A stretch of 64,000 nt of DNA from an uncultured Tenacibaculum sp. (GTDB lineage: Bacteria; Bacteroidota; Bacteroidia; Flavobacteriales; Flavobacteriaceae), in assembly GCA_947497895.1 (NCBI GenBank), contig CANMIL010000013.1, positions 1-64,000 of the forward strand, in the 5' to 3' direction. Below, piece after piece: positions 1 through 8,561 of the stretch. The stretch's first letter is position 1. The number at the start of each line of letters is the position of its first letter. A model generated the notes under the pieces. The model saw only the letters and a program-made list of their open reading frames with translations. It was not told the DNA's origin and did no database searches. The position numbers were made by a program, and so were the translations under genes.

Positions 1-301
1 TCTCAGACCCCCTACCTATCGTTGCCATGGTAAGCCGTTACCTTACCATCTAGCTAATAGGACGCATAGTCATCTTGTACCGATAAATCTTTAATTAATT
101 AATGATGCCATCAATCAACATTATGGAGTATTAATCTTCATTTCTAAAGGCTATCCTCCTGTACAAGGCAAATTCTATACGCGTTACGCACCCGTTCGCC
201 GGTCGTCAGCAAGTAGCAAGCTACTCCTGTTACCCCTCGACTTGCATGTGTTAAGCCTGCCGCTAGCGTTCATCCTGAGCCAGGATCAAACTCTTCATTG
301 T
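1..301 (-). rRNA. rrs: 16S ribosomal RNA, 5' part (cut by window start)
   Basis: Read on the minus strand, the segment starts with the universal 27F site (AGAGTTTGATCCTGGCTCAG) followed by the conserved helix sequence GATGAACGCTAGCGGCAGGC and continues through V1 and V2. Only about the first 300 nt are present; the rest lies left of the window. The 5' end at about 301 is placed by alignment with the E. coli 16S start, 8 nt before GAGTTTGATC. The presence of the start of an rRNA operon explains the strong promoters at 559-836. Confidence 0.97.
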
Positions 302-558
302 ATAATCTTTAATATTATTTAATGTCAAGTCTTCAAAAGAATTTTCAAGTGGTAAACTTAAAAAAGCCTACCGTGGTAATTCTACTCTAATTACGCTGTC
401 AATTTCAATATTTTCAATGAACTTGGTGGCGAATCGCCACTGATAAGTATTTTAACTTATCATTCTGTTTGTAGAAATGCTAGAATCGAACTAACTGATT
501 TTTTTAATCTAAATCATTCCAAAATTTCTGTGACCGTACCGCTTTCTCAAAGCGGATG
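302..558 (-). other. 16S rRNA leader with hairpins
   Basis: Transcribed leader between the most proximal rRNA promoter and the 16S gene; no gene is visible. Three simple inverted repeats stand out: 539-555 (7-bp stem, loop of 3) right after the proximal promoter, 441-462 (8-bp stem) and 426-440 (6-bp stem, 3-nt loop) side by side. They are likely rRNA processing or antitermination elements, but the role is inference from position. Confidence 0.6.
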
Positions 559-589
559 CAAAGATATAAACTCTTTTAAAACTGACAAA
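559..589 (-). promoter_or_regulatory. rRNA promoter P1 (proximal)
   Basis: On the minus strand, TTTG (586-589) is followed after 19 bp by TATCTTTG (559-566), a full match to the Bacteroidota -33/-7 pattern TTTG-N19-TAnnTTTG. It points toward the 16S gene; transcription would start near 553, at the edge of the 539-555 hairpin. Confidence 0.8.
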
Positions 590-671
590 CTTTTTTTTAA
601 AGTTTTTTTGTTTTGTTTTTCGTTTAAAACCCTACACCAAATCAATGAACTTTCCGTTTAAAATCGGACTG

Positions 672-703
672 CAAAGATACTCACTTTAAATTCATTTAAA
701 CAA
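672..703 (-). promoter_or_regulatory. rRNA promoter P2
   Basis: TTG (701-703) and TATCTTTG (672-679) on the minus strand, 21 bp apart. The -7 element is identical to that of P1. Same orientation toward 16S. Confidence 0.65.
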
Positions 704-806
704 GCTTTTTTTAACTTATTTTTTTCAACCTCATTTTATCTTCAAATCCAACCCTAACCTCAATGAACTCGCTAACTCTGTATCTGTGTTTCCGTGTTAG
801 CGGCTG

Positions 807-836
807 CAAACATACAACCATTTTTTAACCCTACAA
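807..836 (-). promoter_or_regulatory. rRNA promoter P3 (distal)
   Basis: TTG (834-836) and TATGTTTG (807-814) on the minus strand with a 19-bp spacer. Third member of a tandem array spaced about 113 and 135 bp apart. Confidence 0.6.
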
Positions 837-1002
837 CACTTTTTTTAAACTATTTTTAAAACTAATTTAACCTACACCGAAAACACACTTGTTTTCAACC
901 ACTTAAATCATCAACTTTTTTTAGGCCTTTTTGTCTTCATGCTTGGAGAAAATCATTAACCATTATAACCTTCCTTTGAAATCAGTATTTTTAGAGATAA
1001 AA

Positions 1003-1032
1003 AAGCTCCGTCAATTAGTCATTAACGGAGCT
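1003..1032 (-). terminator. Terminator of the GMC oxidoreductase gene
   Basis: Inverted repeat AAGCTCCGT / ACGGAGCTT (1003-1011 and 1024-1032). On the minus strand it is followed by a run of T (997-1002), so it ends transcription of the gene at 1109-3331 before the rRNA promoters. Confidence 0.8.
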
Positions 1033-1108
1033 TGCAATACTGTGTTTTTATTATTTCGGAGCTAAAAATGATTCCTACCATTAACTTAACTCGTTATTTT
1101 ATCTGAAA

Positions 1109-3331
1109 TCACTCTTTTATTAGCTTCCCTCTTTTTTCAAAACCATCAGTTTGTATTATATATATGTATATTCCAGAAGGAAGATCAGAAACATTCATTA
1201 TTATATTAGTCAAACTGTAATTTTGAGTTTGTCTTCTAACAAGTGTTCCTTTTTTATCCCATAACCATATATTAACTTCCTGACCCGATTTTATCACTTT
1301 TCCGAAATCAAACACCAATTTCTCTTTAAACGGATTTGGATAACAAACAACAGAGAGTTCTTCTTTCCTTAGTAAATCTTCTTTAATCCCGTCTTCTCTA
1401 TTTTTAAGAAACCTTCTTAACAGCTTATCATTTCTTCTAACTCCAGCCGTATCCAAAATATCATCCGTAGCTTTTTCACTTATCATATATATAGGTACCG
1501 CTATAAAGAAACCCGGGATTTTCGGAAAAACGGATGCGTCAACTACTCTTAAGTTTTCAACACCTCTTACTCTAAACTTACTATCTAAAACAGCAAACTC
1601 ATCATTATCACCTCCAATTTTATTCGTACATGAAGCATGATGTCCCCAAGACTCGTTTTTCACAAAGTTCTTTATCTCTTCATCAGTATTTAAATGACTC
1701 CCCGGCCAGACTTCACCTCTATGATGAAACTTTACAAAAGGGTTTTTCATTAAGGACCTAATATTTTTCACACCATGAATCATTGCCTTCATATCTCTGG
1801 ACTCTGTATCTGTTCCATCTCCGAAATACTTAAAGTTAATATCGGGCGTATCTCTTGGATCTTTGGTTTTCAATGTAACTTCTCCTGTATTATCCGTATG
1901 CCCTTTCAATATAGCCCAAGTAACAATCGACTTATCCTCTCTTATTTTCTCGCTATAGCCTGGTTCATAACCTTTGAAAGCTCCTAACAAAGCAAAATTA
2001 AAAATATCAGCATCTTCAAGACTAGAATCCGATTTTATAATACTACCTGCTAAAGCACCATTACTTGTATAGGGACCTCTCCTTTTATTATAAAACTCTT
2101 TAAACGCTTCATCATTTGTATTTAAGTTTACACCGTTTAATACATTTCTCTTAAACTTAAAACTCACCCCTACTTCATATCTATCTTGTAGATTCTTACC
2201 AACACCAGGCAAATCGTGTATTACAGAAATACCTTTACCTTCTAATTCTTTTCTGGGACCAATACCTGATAATTTTAATAATTGCGGACTATTGAATGCT
2301 CCTGCCGATAAAATCACTTCCTTATTTGCATAAACTTCTTTTTTTACTCCTTGCTCATTATTATAATGAGGGTCTGCACTATAAAGATTTTCCCCTCCTA
2401 GATACTCTACTCCAACAGCCTTTTTCCCATCCATTATAATTTTGGAAGCTAAAGCATTTGTTTGAATAACTAAATTATTAGGAAAGTCCCTTGCTGTCTC
2501 AAGCAAATATTCTCGGACTGCATGCCTCTTCTTTGTTTTTAAATTCGTGTTTTGTGGAACTAACACTGCCCCTGTACCACCTTCTGCGAAATACTGGATA
2601 TTGGGATTAAAGAGATGTTTTTTTATTAAGAAATCAATTATCCCCATTCTATTATGCACAATATTTGCCAGTAAAATTTTAATAAGCAACGGATCGTCAA
2701 AACCTGCACCCAACAAATCAGGGTACTGAACAGGCAACCAAGCATCTCTTTTATGGCCGTTTGTTTCAGGATCGTAATAATTTAAATAGAAGCTTTTATC
2801 TAATATTTCTCTATACTTTCTCATGTTCGCTGCACTCCAACTAACATCTCCTGTTATAGAAGCAATATAATCGAAGTCACTTTCATGAGGCAACACAGTA
2901 ATCATTGCATTATTTATGGTTGAACCACCAACCGTTGCACCTCTCGGATAAAAAATCCCCTTTCCGGGAACATATTTCGAATCTTTCATGTTTTCTGAAA
3001 GCGAAGAATAGTGTTTCACAAAATAATGCCATGAAAAATTGGGATCTTCCGAACATTGAGCATGAAAAGCTGGTACTTCATTAATATGATTAGATTCATC
3101 CTGTTTTCCTGCTTCAAGAACTAAAACCTTGAATCCATGCCGAGCTAAATTACACGCTAGCGGGCCACCTCCTGCTCCTGAGCCAACAACAATGTAATCA
3201 TAATCATTTTCATTTTCTTCAAAAGATTTCTTTTGGGTTTGCGAAAAAGCTTTAGGACCTAAAAGTGAAGCAACGGTTAATGCCGAAACTGTCTTTTTAG
3301 AAAAACTTCTTCTACTCATCTTTTCTTTCAT
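1109..3331 (-). CDS. GMC family oxidoreductase with Tat signal and T9SS sorting tail
   Basis: FAD-dependent oxidoreductase of the glucose-methanol-choline family; the substrate (an alcohol or sterol-like compound) cannot be told. The N-terminus has a twin-arginine motif (SRRSFSK, residues 6-12), a hydrophobic stretch and an AFSQ-like cleavage site. The FAD dinucleotide site GSGAGG is at residues 50-55, a GMC signature GAFNSPQLLKLSGIG lies mid-protein, and the catalytic-region SWGHHASCTNKIG is near 560. Residues from about 660 (YPNPF... ending in GKLIKE) form a type A T9SS C-terminal sorting domain, with the typical LPSGIYIY segment. At 740 residues it is longer than ordinary GMC enzymes (500-600) because of this tail. 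The start could be residue 1 or Met5, which sits directly before the RR motif. Single gene with its own terminator. Tat export would suit a folded, FAD-loaded enzyme, here combined with a T9SS tail. Confidence 0.9.
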   Translation of the reverse strand: MKEKMSRRSFSKKTVSALTVASLLGPKAFSQTQKKSFEENENDYDYIVVGSGAGGGPLACNLARHGFKVLVLEAGKQDESNHINEVPAFHAQCSEDPNFSWHYFVKHYSSLSENMKDSKYVPGKGIFYPRGATVGGSTINNAMITVLPHESDFDYIASITGDVSWSAANMRKYREILDKSFYLNYYDPETNGHKRDAWLPVQYPDLLGAGFDDPLLIKILLANIVHNRMGIIDFLIKKHLFNPNIQYFAEGGTGAVLVPQNTNLKTKKRHAVREYLLETARDFPNNLVIQTNALASKIIMDGKKAVGVEYLGGENLYSADPHYNNEQGVKKEVYANKEVILSAGAFNSPQLLKLSGIGPRKELEGKGISVIHDLPGVGKNLQDRYEVGVSFKFKRNVLNGVNLNTNDEAFKEFYNKRRGPYTSNGALAGSIIKSDSSLEDADIFNFALLGAFKGYEPGYSEKIREDKSIVTWAILKGHTDNTGEVTLKTKDPRDTPDINFKYFGDGTDTESRDMKAMIHGVKNIRSLMKNPFVKFHHRGEVWPGSHLNTDEEIKNFVKNESWGHHASCTNKIGGDNDEFAVLDSKFRVRGVENLRVVDASVFPKIPGFFIAVPIYMISEKATDDILDTAGVRRNDKLLRRFLKNREDGIKEDLLRKEELSVVCYPNPFKEKLVFDFGKVIKSGQEVNIWLWDKKGTLVRRQTQNYSLTNIIMNVSDLPSGIYIYIIQTDGFEKRGKLIKE

Positions 3332-3453
3332 AATATAGGGTTTTAAAGTTTTAAAAAAGCAGAGTAGATTAAATACTGACTTATGAAGTCTTAAAAAGAA
3401 GCAACAAGTTTCGACCTTGTTCGCTTATTGAGTAAGTATTATTTTTTAGACTC

Positions 3454-3564
3454 ATGAAACAATCAAATGATGAATCGCAATTCAATGAATCGCAATTCAA
3501 TGAGTCGCAATTCAATGAGTCGCAATTCAATGAGTCGCAATTCAATGAGTCGCTTCTTTTTTAG
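3454..3564 (+). CDS. Small repeat ORF (ESQFN repeats), doubtful
   Basis: A 36-codon frame starting with MKQSND, then five ESQFN units and ending ESLLF. It spans the 15-bp tandem repeat. The only base change between units (GAA to GAG) is synonymous in this frame but changes Asn to Ser in the overlapping frame that starts at 3467, weakly favouring this frame. No recognisable promoter or ribosome binding site, no known family. It may be only a repeat tract. Confidence 0.25.
   Translation: MKQSNDESQFNESQFNESQFNESQFNESQFNESLLF
3471..3553. repeat. 15-bp tandem repeat, about 5.5 copies
   Basis: Unit TGARTCGCAATTCAA repeated five times without gap (3471-3545) plus 8 bases of a sixth unit. The first two units have A and the later ones G at the variable position. 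It lies between the divergent starts of the GMC gene (3331) and thrS (3970). The rest of this 638-bp gap is AT-rich and shows no gene; it holds the thrS promoter at its right end. Confidence 0.95.
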
Positions 3565-3883
3565 GAAAGTCTTAATTATATAAAAAGTAAAGCTTTATCA
3601 GCATAATTTTCTTTCATATAATTCAGTTTGGCTTTTCAAAGATACAATTTTTTAAAAACAAAACACTGATACACAAAAACATAAGCCTTTTCAAGTAAAA
3701 TAAAGTAATTACTTAAAATCAAAAAATTACACCAATCTTATTACTCATTAAAACTCTTCAGTATTTACATAAACATCGGGTATAAGTTTTACATATCTGA
3801 ATTCTAAAAAGTTCTTCATGTAAAAAAAGCACAACTATTTTGCTATATATTTTGTTCGACCTCTTAAAAGTTTTAATATATAA

Positions 3884-3914
3884 TTGTTCACAAAATGCAT
3901 TTACAATATCTTTG
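3884..3914 (+). promoter_or_regulatory. thrS operon promoter
   Basis: TTG (3884-3886) and TATCTTTG (3907-3914) separated by 20 bp, matching the Bacteroidota promoter. The transcript would have a leader of about 50 nt before thrS. Confidence 0.7.
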
Positions 3915-3969
3915 CCCTTCGAAAATTTCCACTTGTAGGGAAATTAAGTATAATTTTATATAGAACATA

Positions 3970-5910
3970 ATGATTAAAATTACATTACCTGACGGAAGCG
4001 TTAAAGAATTTGAAGTGAATAGCACTGCTATTGACGTAGCTAAAAGTATTAGTGAGGGACTTGCTAGAAATGTTATTTCTGCTAGTTTCAATGGAACAAC
4101 TGTTGAAACAACCACACCTTTAACAACCGATGGATCTTTAGTTTTATATACGTTCAATGATAAAGACGGTAAAAAAGCTTTCTGGCATTCTTCTGCCCAT
4201 GTATTAGCTCAGGCCATTTTAGAGTTTTATCCAAATGCTAAATTAACTATAGGTCCTGCTATTGATAATGGTTTTTATTATGACCTCGATTTAGGTGATG
4301 ATGTAATCTCGGAAAAGGATTTTCCTGAAATAGAGAAAAAATTCTTAGAGTTGGCTAGAGAGAAAGCTGAATTTAAAATGCGTGAGGTTTCTAAAGCCGA
4401 GGCTATAGAATACTATAAAGGTAGAAATAATGAATATAAGGTAGAGCTTATTGAAGGACTTGAGGACGGAGATATTACTTTCTGTGATCACAGTAACTTT
4501 ACAGATTTATGTAGAGGTGGTCATATTCCAAATACAGGTTTAATTAAGGCTATCAAAATAATGAATGTTGCCGGTGCCTACTGGAGAGGAGATGAGAAAA
4601 ACAATCAGTTAACTCGTGTTTATGGTATTTCTTTCCCAAAGCAAAAGCAACTTAAAGAATATTTAGAATTATTAGAGGAAGCTAAAAAACGTGACCACAG
4701 AAAATTAGGAAAAGAACTAGAGCTTTTCACATTTTCTCAAAAAGTTGGTCAAGGACTTCCGTTATGGTTACCTAAAGGTGCTGCTTTAAGAAGTAGGTTA
4801 GAAGATTTCTTAAAGAAAGCTCAGAAAAAAGCAGGTTATGAAATGGTGATGACCCCGCATATTGGTCAAAAAGATTTATATGTAACATCTGGCCACTATG
4901 CTAAGTATGGTGAAGATAGTTTTCAACCAATCACAACACCTAAAGATGACGAAGAGTTTTTATTAAAACCGATGAACTGTCCTCATCACTGTGAAATTTA
5001 TGCGCATAAGCCATATTCCTATAAAGACCTACCTATTCGTTATGCTGAATTTGGTACTGTTTATAGATATGAACAAAGTGGTGAATTACATGGATTGACA
5101 AGAGTACGAGGATTTACTCAAGATGATGCGCATATCTTTTGTACTCCAGAGCAGCTTGATTCAGAATTTAAAAACGTAATTGACTTAGTTCTTTATGTTT
5201 TCACTTCTTTAGGATTTGAAAACTTTACTGCTCAGGTTTCTATTAGAGATATGGAGAATCTTGATAAGTATATTGGAGAGAAAGAAACTTGGGAGCTAGC
5301 TGAAAATGCTATTATTAATGCCGCAAAAGATAAAGGTCTAAATTTTGTTATCGAAGAAGGTGAAGCTGCTTTTTATGGTCCTAAGTTAGACTTTATGGTT
5401 AAAGATGCTTTAGGAAGAAGTTGGCAATTAGGAACAATTCAAGTAGATTATAATTTACCTAAACGTTTTGAGTTAACTTACAAAGGATCAGACAACCAAC
5501 TACACAGACCAGTAATGATTCATAGAGCTCCATTTGGTTCTATGGAACGATTCATTGCTATTTTATTAGAACATACAGGAGGTAAATTTCCATTATGGTT
5601 AACTCCTGAGCAGGTTATTATACTGCCAATCAGCGAGAAATACCAAAATTATGCGGAAAAAGTTTTACATTTGTTAGAAAATTCCGAAATTCGCGCCCTA
5701 ATCGATGACCGAAACGAAAAAACAGGTAGAAAGATTAGAGATGCAGAAGTTAGCAAAATACCATTTATGGTAATTGTTGGCGAAAAAGAACAAGATGATA
5801 ACACCGTTTCAATAAGGAAACATGGTGAAGGAGATATCGGAACACTTTCTATCGAAGATTTTGTATCTTTGATTAACGAGGAAGTGAATAAAACGTTAAC
5901 TCCTTTTTAG
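3970..5910 (+). CDS. thrS: Threonine--tRNA ligase
   Basis: Cytoplasmic class II aminoacyl-tRNA synthetase charging tRNA-Thr. The 646 residues show the full bacterial order: N-terminal TGS domain (about 1-60, starting MIKITLPDGSVKEF), the editing domain with the HSSAHVLAQA motif, the catalytic core with MNCPHHC (zinc-binding Cys) and class II motif 2 (RYAEFGTVYRYE), then motif 3 (HRAPFGSMERF) and the anticodon-binding domain from about 545. Length is normal. First gene of the thrS-infC-rpmI-rplT operon. Confidence 0.98.
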   Translation: MIKITLPDGSVKEFEVNSTAIDVAKSISEGLARNVISASFNGTTVETTTPLTTDGSLVLYTFNDKDGKKAFWHSSAHVLAQAILEFYPNAKLTIGPAIDNGFYYDLDLGDDVISEKDFPEIEKKFLELAREKAEFKMREVSKAEAIEYYKGRNNEYKVELIEGLEDGDITFCDHSNFTDLCRGGHIPNTGLIKAIKIMNVAGAYWRGDEKNNQLTRVYGISFPKQKQLKEYLELLEEAKKRDHRKLGKELELFTFSQKVGQGLPLWLPKGAALRSRLEDFLKKAQKKAGYEMVMTPHIGQKDLYVTSGHYAKYGEDSFQPITTPKDDEEFLLKPMNCPHHCEIYAHKPYSYKDLPIRYAEFGTVYRYEQSGELHGLTRVRGFTQDDAHIFCTPEQLDSEFKNVIDLVLYVFTSLGFENFTAQVSIRDMENLDKYIGEKETWELAENAIINAAKDKGLNFVIEEGEAAFYGPKLDFMVKDALGRSWQLGTIQVDYNLPKRFELTYKGSDNQLHRPVMIHRAPFGSMERFIAILLEHTGGKFPLWLTPEQVIILPISEKYQNYAEKVLHLLENSEIRALIDDRNEKTGRKIRDAEVSKIPFMVIVGEKEQDDNTVSIRKHGEGDIGTLSIEDFVSLINEEVNKTLTPF

Positions 5911-5942
5911 AAAATCAGATAGTAATTTTAAATTTATAAGTC

Positions 5943-6503
5943 ATAGCAATCAAAAGAAGAAGAGGTGTAAGAAACACCAGAGTAATTAAAGAAGATCAAC
6001 ATAGAATCAACGAAAAGATTAGATATGTTGATGAAGTTCGTCTTGTAGGAGACAATGTTGAAACTGGTGTATACCCTTTGTCTAAAGCAAAAGAGCTTGC
6101 GCGGGAATTGGAGTTAGATTTAGTTGAAATTTCACCTAAAGCGGTTCCTCCTGTCTGCAAGATCATTGATTACAAAAAGTTCTTGTACGAACAAAAAAAG
6201 AGAGAAAAAGCTCTTAAAGCAAAAGCAACTAAGGTAGTTGTTAAGGAAATTCGTTTCGGACCACAAACTGATGAGCATGACTATGAATTTAAAAAGAAAC
6301 ATGCTATTAAATTTTTAAAGGACGGAGCTAAATTAAAGGCTTTTGTATTTTTTAAAGGTCGTTCTATTGTTTTCAAGGAGCAAGGTCAGATTTTATTATT
6401 AAAGTTAGCCCAAGAACTTGAAGAATACGGAAAGGTTGAGCAAATGCCGAAATTGGAAGGTAAGCGTATGACTATGTTTATTGCTCCAAAGAAGACGAAG
6501 TAA
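5943..6503 (+). CDS. infC: Translation initiation factor IF-3 (AUA start)
   Basis: IF-3 binds the 30S subunit and checks start-codon choice. The conserved N-terminal sequence (IKRRRGVRNTRVIKEDQHR, then INEKIRYVDEV) reads in frame upstream of the first available TTG/ATG-type starts, and an in-frame TAA at 5937-5939 leaves only GTC (5940) or ATA (5943) as start; the ATA followed by GCA ATC fits the family start M-A-I-(K/R)-R-R-R. The product is 186 residues, with the N-domain at about 15-80 and C-domain at about 90-175. A non-AUG start is known for infC (AUU in E. coli), where IF-3 represses its own translation; the same control is likely here. A prediction limited to ATG/GTG/TTG would start at 6078 and lose the N-domain. 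Confidence 0.93.
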   Translation: MAIKRRRGVRNTRVIKEDQHRINEKIRYVDEVRLVGDNVETGVYPLSKAKELARELELDLVEISPKAVPPVCKIIDYKKFLYEQKKREKALKAKATKVVVKEIRFGPQTDEHDYEFKKKHAIKFLKDGAKLKAFVFFKGRSIVFKEQGQILLLKLAQELEEYGKVEQMPKLEGKRMTMFIAPKKTK

Positions 6504-6542
6504 GAAAGAAGAATATAAGCAAGATAAAAACGAAAATCGAAA

Positions 6543-6740
6543 ATGCCTAAAATTAAAACAAAATCTAGTGCCAAGAAACGTTTTAAAGTAACTGGTTCTG
6601 GAAAAATCAAAAGAAAGCACGCGTTTAAAAGTCATATCTTAACAAAGAAGTCTAAAAAACGTAAGCTTGCATTAACACACGCTACATTAGTACACAAGTC
6701 TGATGAAGCAAGCATTAAGCAACAATTAGTTTTAAAATAA
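6543..6740 (+). CDS. rpmI: 50S ribosomal protein L35
   Basis: Small basic protein (65 residues) starting MPKIKTKSSAKKRFKVTGSG, the L35 signature; full length. It lies 39 bp after infC in the conserved infC-rpmI-rplT order. Confidence 0.97.
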   Translation: MPKIKTKSSAKKRFKVTGSGKIKRKHAFKSHILTKKSKKRKLALTHATLVHKSDEASIKQQLVLK

Positions 6741-6841
6741 TTGTTAGCGAGGTAGTAAATTAATTATTAACCATGGAGTCAGGCTCGAAAAGAATTACAA
6801 ATAAATTATTGTAATCGCCTGCTACAAAAACAATTTGAATT

Positions 6842-7186
6842 ATGCCAAGATCAGTAAATTCAGTAGCTTCAAGAAATAGAAGAAAGAAAATCTTGAAGCA
6901 AGCAAAAGGTTACTTTGGACGTAGAAAGAACGTTTACACAGTAGCAAAGAATGCGGTTGAAAAAGGATTATTATATGCTTATAGAGACCGTAAAAACAAT
7001 AAGAGAAACTTCCGTTCATTATGGATTCAGCGTATTAACGCTGCTGCACGTCAGTACGGATTGTCTTACTCTCAGTTTATGGGGAAAGTTAAAGCTAATG
7101 ACATCGAGTTAAACCGTAAGGTTTTAGCTGATTTAGCTGTAAACAACCCAGAAGCTTTTAAGGCCATTGTAGAAAAAGTAAAATAA
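6842..7186 (+). CDS. rplT: 50S ribosomal protein L20
   Basis: 114-residue rRNA-binding protein of the large subunit, starting MPRSVNSVASRNRRKKILKQ, with the conserved AKGYFGRRKNVY segment. L20 represses its operon in other bacteria by binding leader RNA; the 101-bp rpmI-rplT spacer (6741-6841) is long enough to hold a regulatory structure, but I cannot show one. Last gene before a strong terminator. Confidence 0.97.
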   Translation: MPRSVNSVASRNRRKKILKQAKGYFGRRKNVYTVAKNAVEKGLLYAYRDRKNNKRNFRSLWIQRINAAARQYGLSYSQFMGKVKANDIELNRKVLADLAVNNPEAFKAIVEKVK

Positions 7187-7210
7187 GTTTCATAAACTTG
7201 CTTATAATAA

Positions 7211-7236
7211 AAACCCAAACTTTAACGTTTGGGTTT
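7211..7236 (+). terminator. Terminator of thrS-infC-rpmI-rplT
   Basis: Perfect 10-bp stem AAACCCAAAC / GTTTGGGTTT with a 6-nt loop followed by T run. Confidence 0.9.
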
Positions 7237-7271
7237 TTTACTAATACCTATTTATACTTAAAAAATCTTTT

Positions 7272-7865
7272 ATGAAATTATTAAAAGTCTTATCATTAGT
7301 TTTTATTACTACCACTACAACACTATCTATTGCCCAAAATAAAGGAAATGATAAAGAGAGTAGCTCAATTGAACAACAGTTTGAAGAATTATATAAAAAG
7401 TCAAGTTCTTATCAAAAGTATAAAGTGATTGATAAGAAAGCTTATTCTGACCTTAAAAGAAATGTGGTAAACTCAATAAAAGGTCTTGAAAGTACTATAA
7501 ATTCGAAACAAGGAAGTATTACCTCACTTGAAACCGAATCAAAATCACTAAAAGATCAAATTACTGAATTAAATCAGAAATTAGATGCTTCATTAGCTCA
7601 AGAAAATGAAATCTCTTTTTTAGGAATAAATCTAACTAAAACAAGCTATAATTTACTTGTTTGGAGTATTATTTCGATATTGATTGTACTCTTAGTATTT
7701 TTTGTTTACCGATTCAAAAATAGCAACACTGTTACTAAAAATACGAAGATTGCCTTTAATGACATTGAAGAAGAGTTCGAACTCCACAAAAGAAAATCTC
7801 TCGAAAACGAACAAAAATTAAGAAGAAAACTTCAAGATGAAATAAATAAACAGCGAGGAGTTTAA
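7272..7865 (+). CDS. Exported coiled-coil membrane protein, unknown function
   Basis: 197 residues. Residues 1-21 look like a signal peptide (hydrophobic, ending SIAQ). Residues about 60-112 are rich in Glu, Lys, Ser and Leu with coiled-coil character. One membrane helix spans about 127-147, followed by a charged tail (IEEEFELHKRK...) that would be cytoplasmic. Similar proteins follow rplT in other flavobacteria as far as I recall, sometimes under misleading methyltransferase names; nothing in the sequence supports an enzyme. The own terminator at 7878-7901 suggests a monocistronic gene. Confidence 0.75.
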   Translation: MKLLKVLSLVFITTTTTLSIAQNKGNDKESSSIEQQFEELYKKSSSYQKYKVIDKKAYSDLKRNVVNSIKGLESTINSKQGSITSLETESKSLKDQITELNQKLDASLAQENEISFLGINLTKTSYNLLVWSIISILIVLLVFFVYRFKNSNTVTKNTKIAFNDIEEEFELHKRKSLENEQKLRRKLQDEINKQRGV

Positions 7866-7877
7866 AATATAAGCTAG

Positions 7878-7901
7878 GCCTTTGAATTCATATTCAGAGG
7901 C
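7878..7901 (+). terminator. Terminator after the coiled-coil protein gene
   Basis: Stem GCCTTTGAAT / ATTCAGAGGC (one wobble pair) followed by seven T residues. Confidence 0.8.
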
Positions 7902-7913
7902 TTTTTTTAACTA

Positions 7914-8537
7914 TTAGAGTTTTTCTAATAACTCATTTATAACATAGTTTTCACGATGTATCTTTCTCTTTTTCATTGTTTTTTTCTTCTTTTTCAAATA
8001 ATCAGCAAATCCAAATTTCATAGATACATAGTATAAACTGAAAGCTACCTCATTTTCAATTCTTAGATAACTATTTGATTTATCAATGATACATTGATTA
8101 CTAAAATCGATTAATTGATTCGTATTTAAGTATTTCTTCTTAACGTACTTTTCTATCTCCTTGTGTTTATTTATTGAAGGAAACGTGTATTTAAAAAATA
8201 CTAGTTTGCTTTTAAAAAAATGTAGTTCAACAACAATTTTATACACCCCTATTCTCATTTTATAGAATAGAACGTGACAGTAACGTTGTATCTTTACTAA
8301 AGAGTACACGACGTTTAGCTTTCTTTTGACGCTATAAATCGAATCTCCGAAGTTTATATCGTCAGAATGATTAATTCTTTCCTCAGTAAGTATTGAATAA
8401 TGCTTTTTAGGCAATTTATCGTAGACAGAGAGGTAACAATTAATATCTCTATATTTAGAGACAGATTGGTTATAATAATTACTGTAGTACTTTTTACCAC
8501 CCAGTAATTCAGACAATTTCTTTTGGATCAGCAGCAT
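7914..8537 (-). CDS. Unknown protein, paralog A of a local family
   Basis: 207 residues, no signal peptide or membrane helix, rich in Lys and Tyr. It is a divergent paralog of the protein at 10597-11193: both start MLLIQ and share INFGDS (about 60-70), YSL/YSI, a (L/I)xYK(M/I)(R/K)IG segment, VELHF, LVFFKY and FP blocks in the same order. The C-terminus is very basic (KKKKKTMKKRK). I do not recognise the family. Its upstream region (8538-8630) shares conserved blocks with that of paralog B, including AATAGGTTTTTA, a TATATTTA box and GGGGGGTGA. Confidence 0.7.
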   Translation of the reverse strand: MLLIQKKLSELLGGKKYYSNYYNQSVSKYRDINCYLSVYDKLPKKHYSILTEERINHSDDINFGDSIYSVKRKLNVVYSLVKIQRYCHVLFYKMRIGVYKIVVELHFFKSKLVFFKYTFPSINKHKEIEKYVKKKYLNTNQLIDFSNQCIIDKSNSYLRIENEVAFSLYYVSMKFGFADYLKKKKKTMKKRKIHRENYVINELLEKL

Positions 8538-8561
8538 ATTACTATTTTTTATAATAAACTC

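Noticed and set aside
3471..3553. CRISPR array
   Set aside because: The 15-bp units adjoin directly without spacers and no cas gene is present.
6405..6635. Minus-strand frames opposite infC/rpmI
   Set aside because: They are shadows of strongly conserved translation genes on the plus strand.
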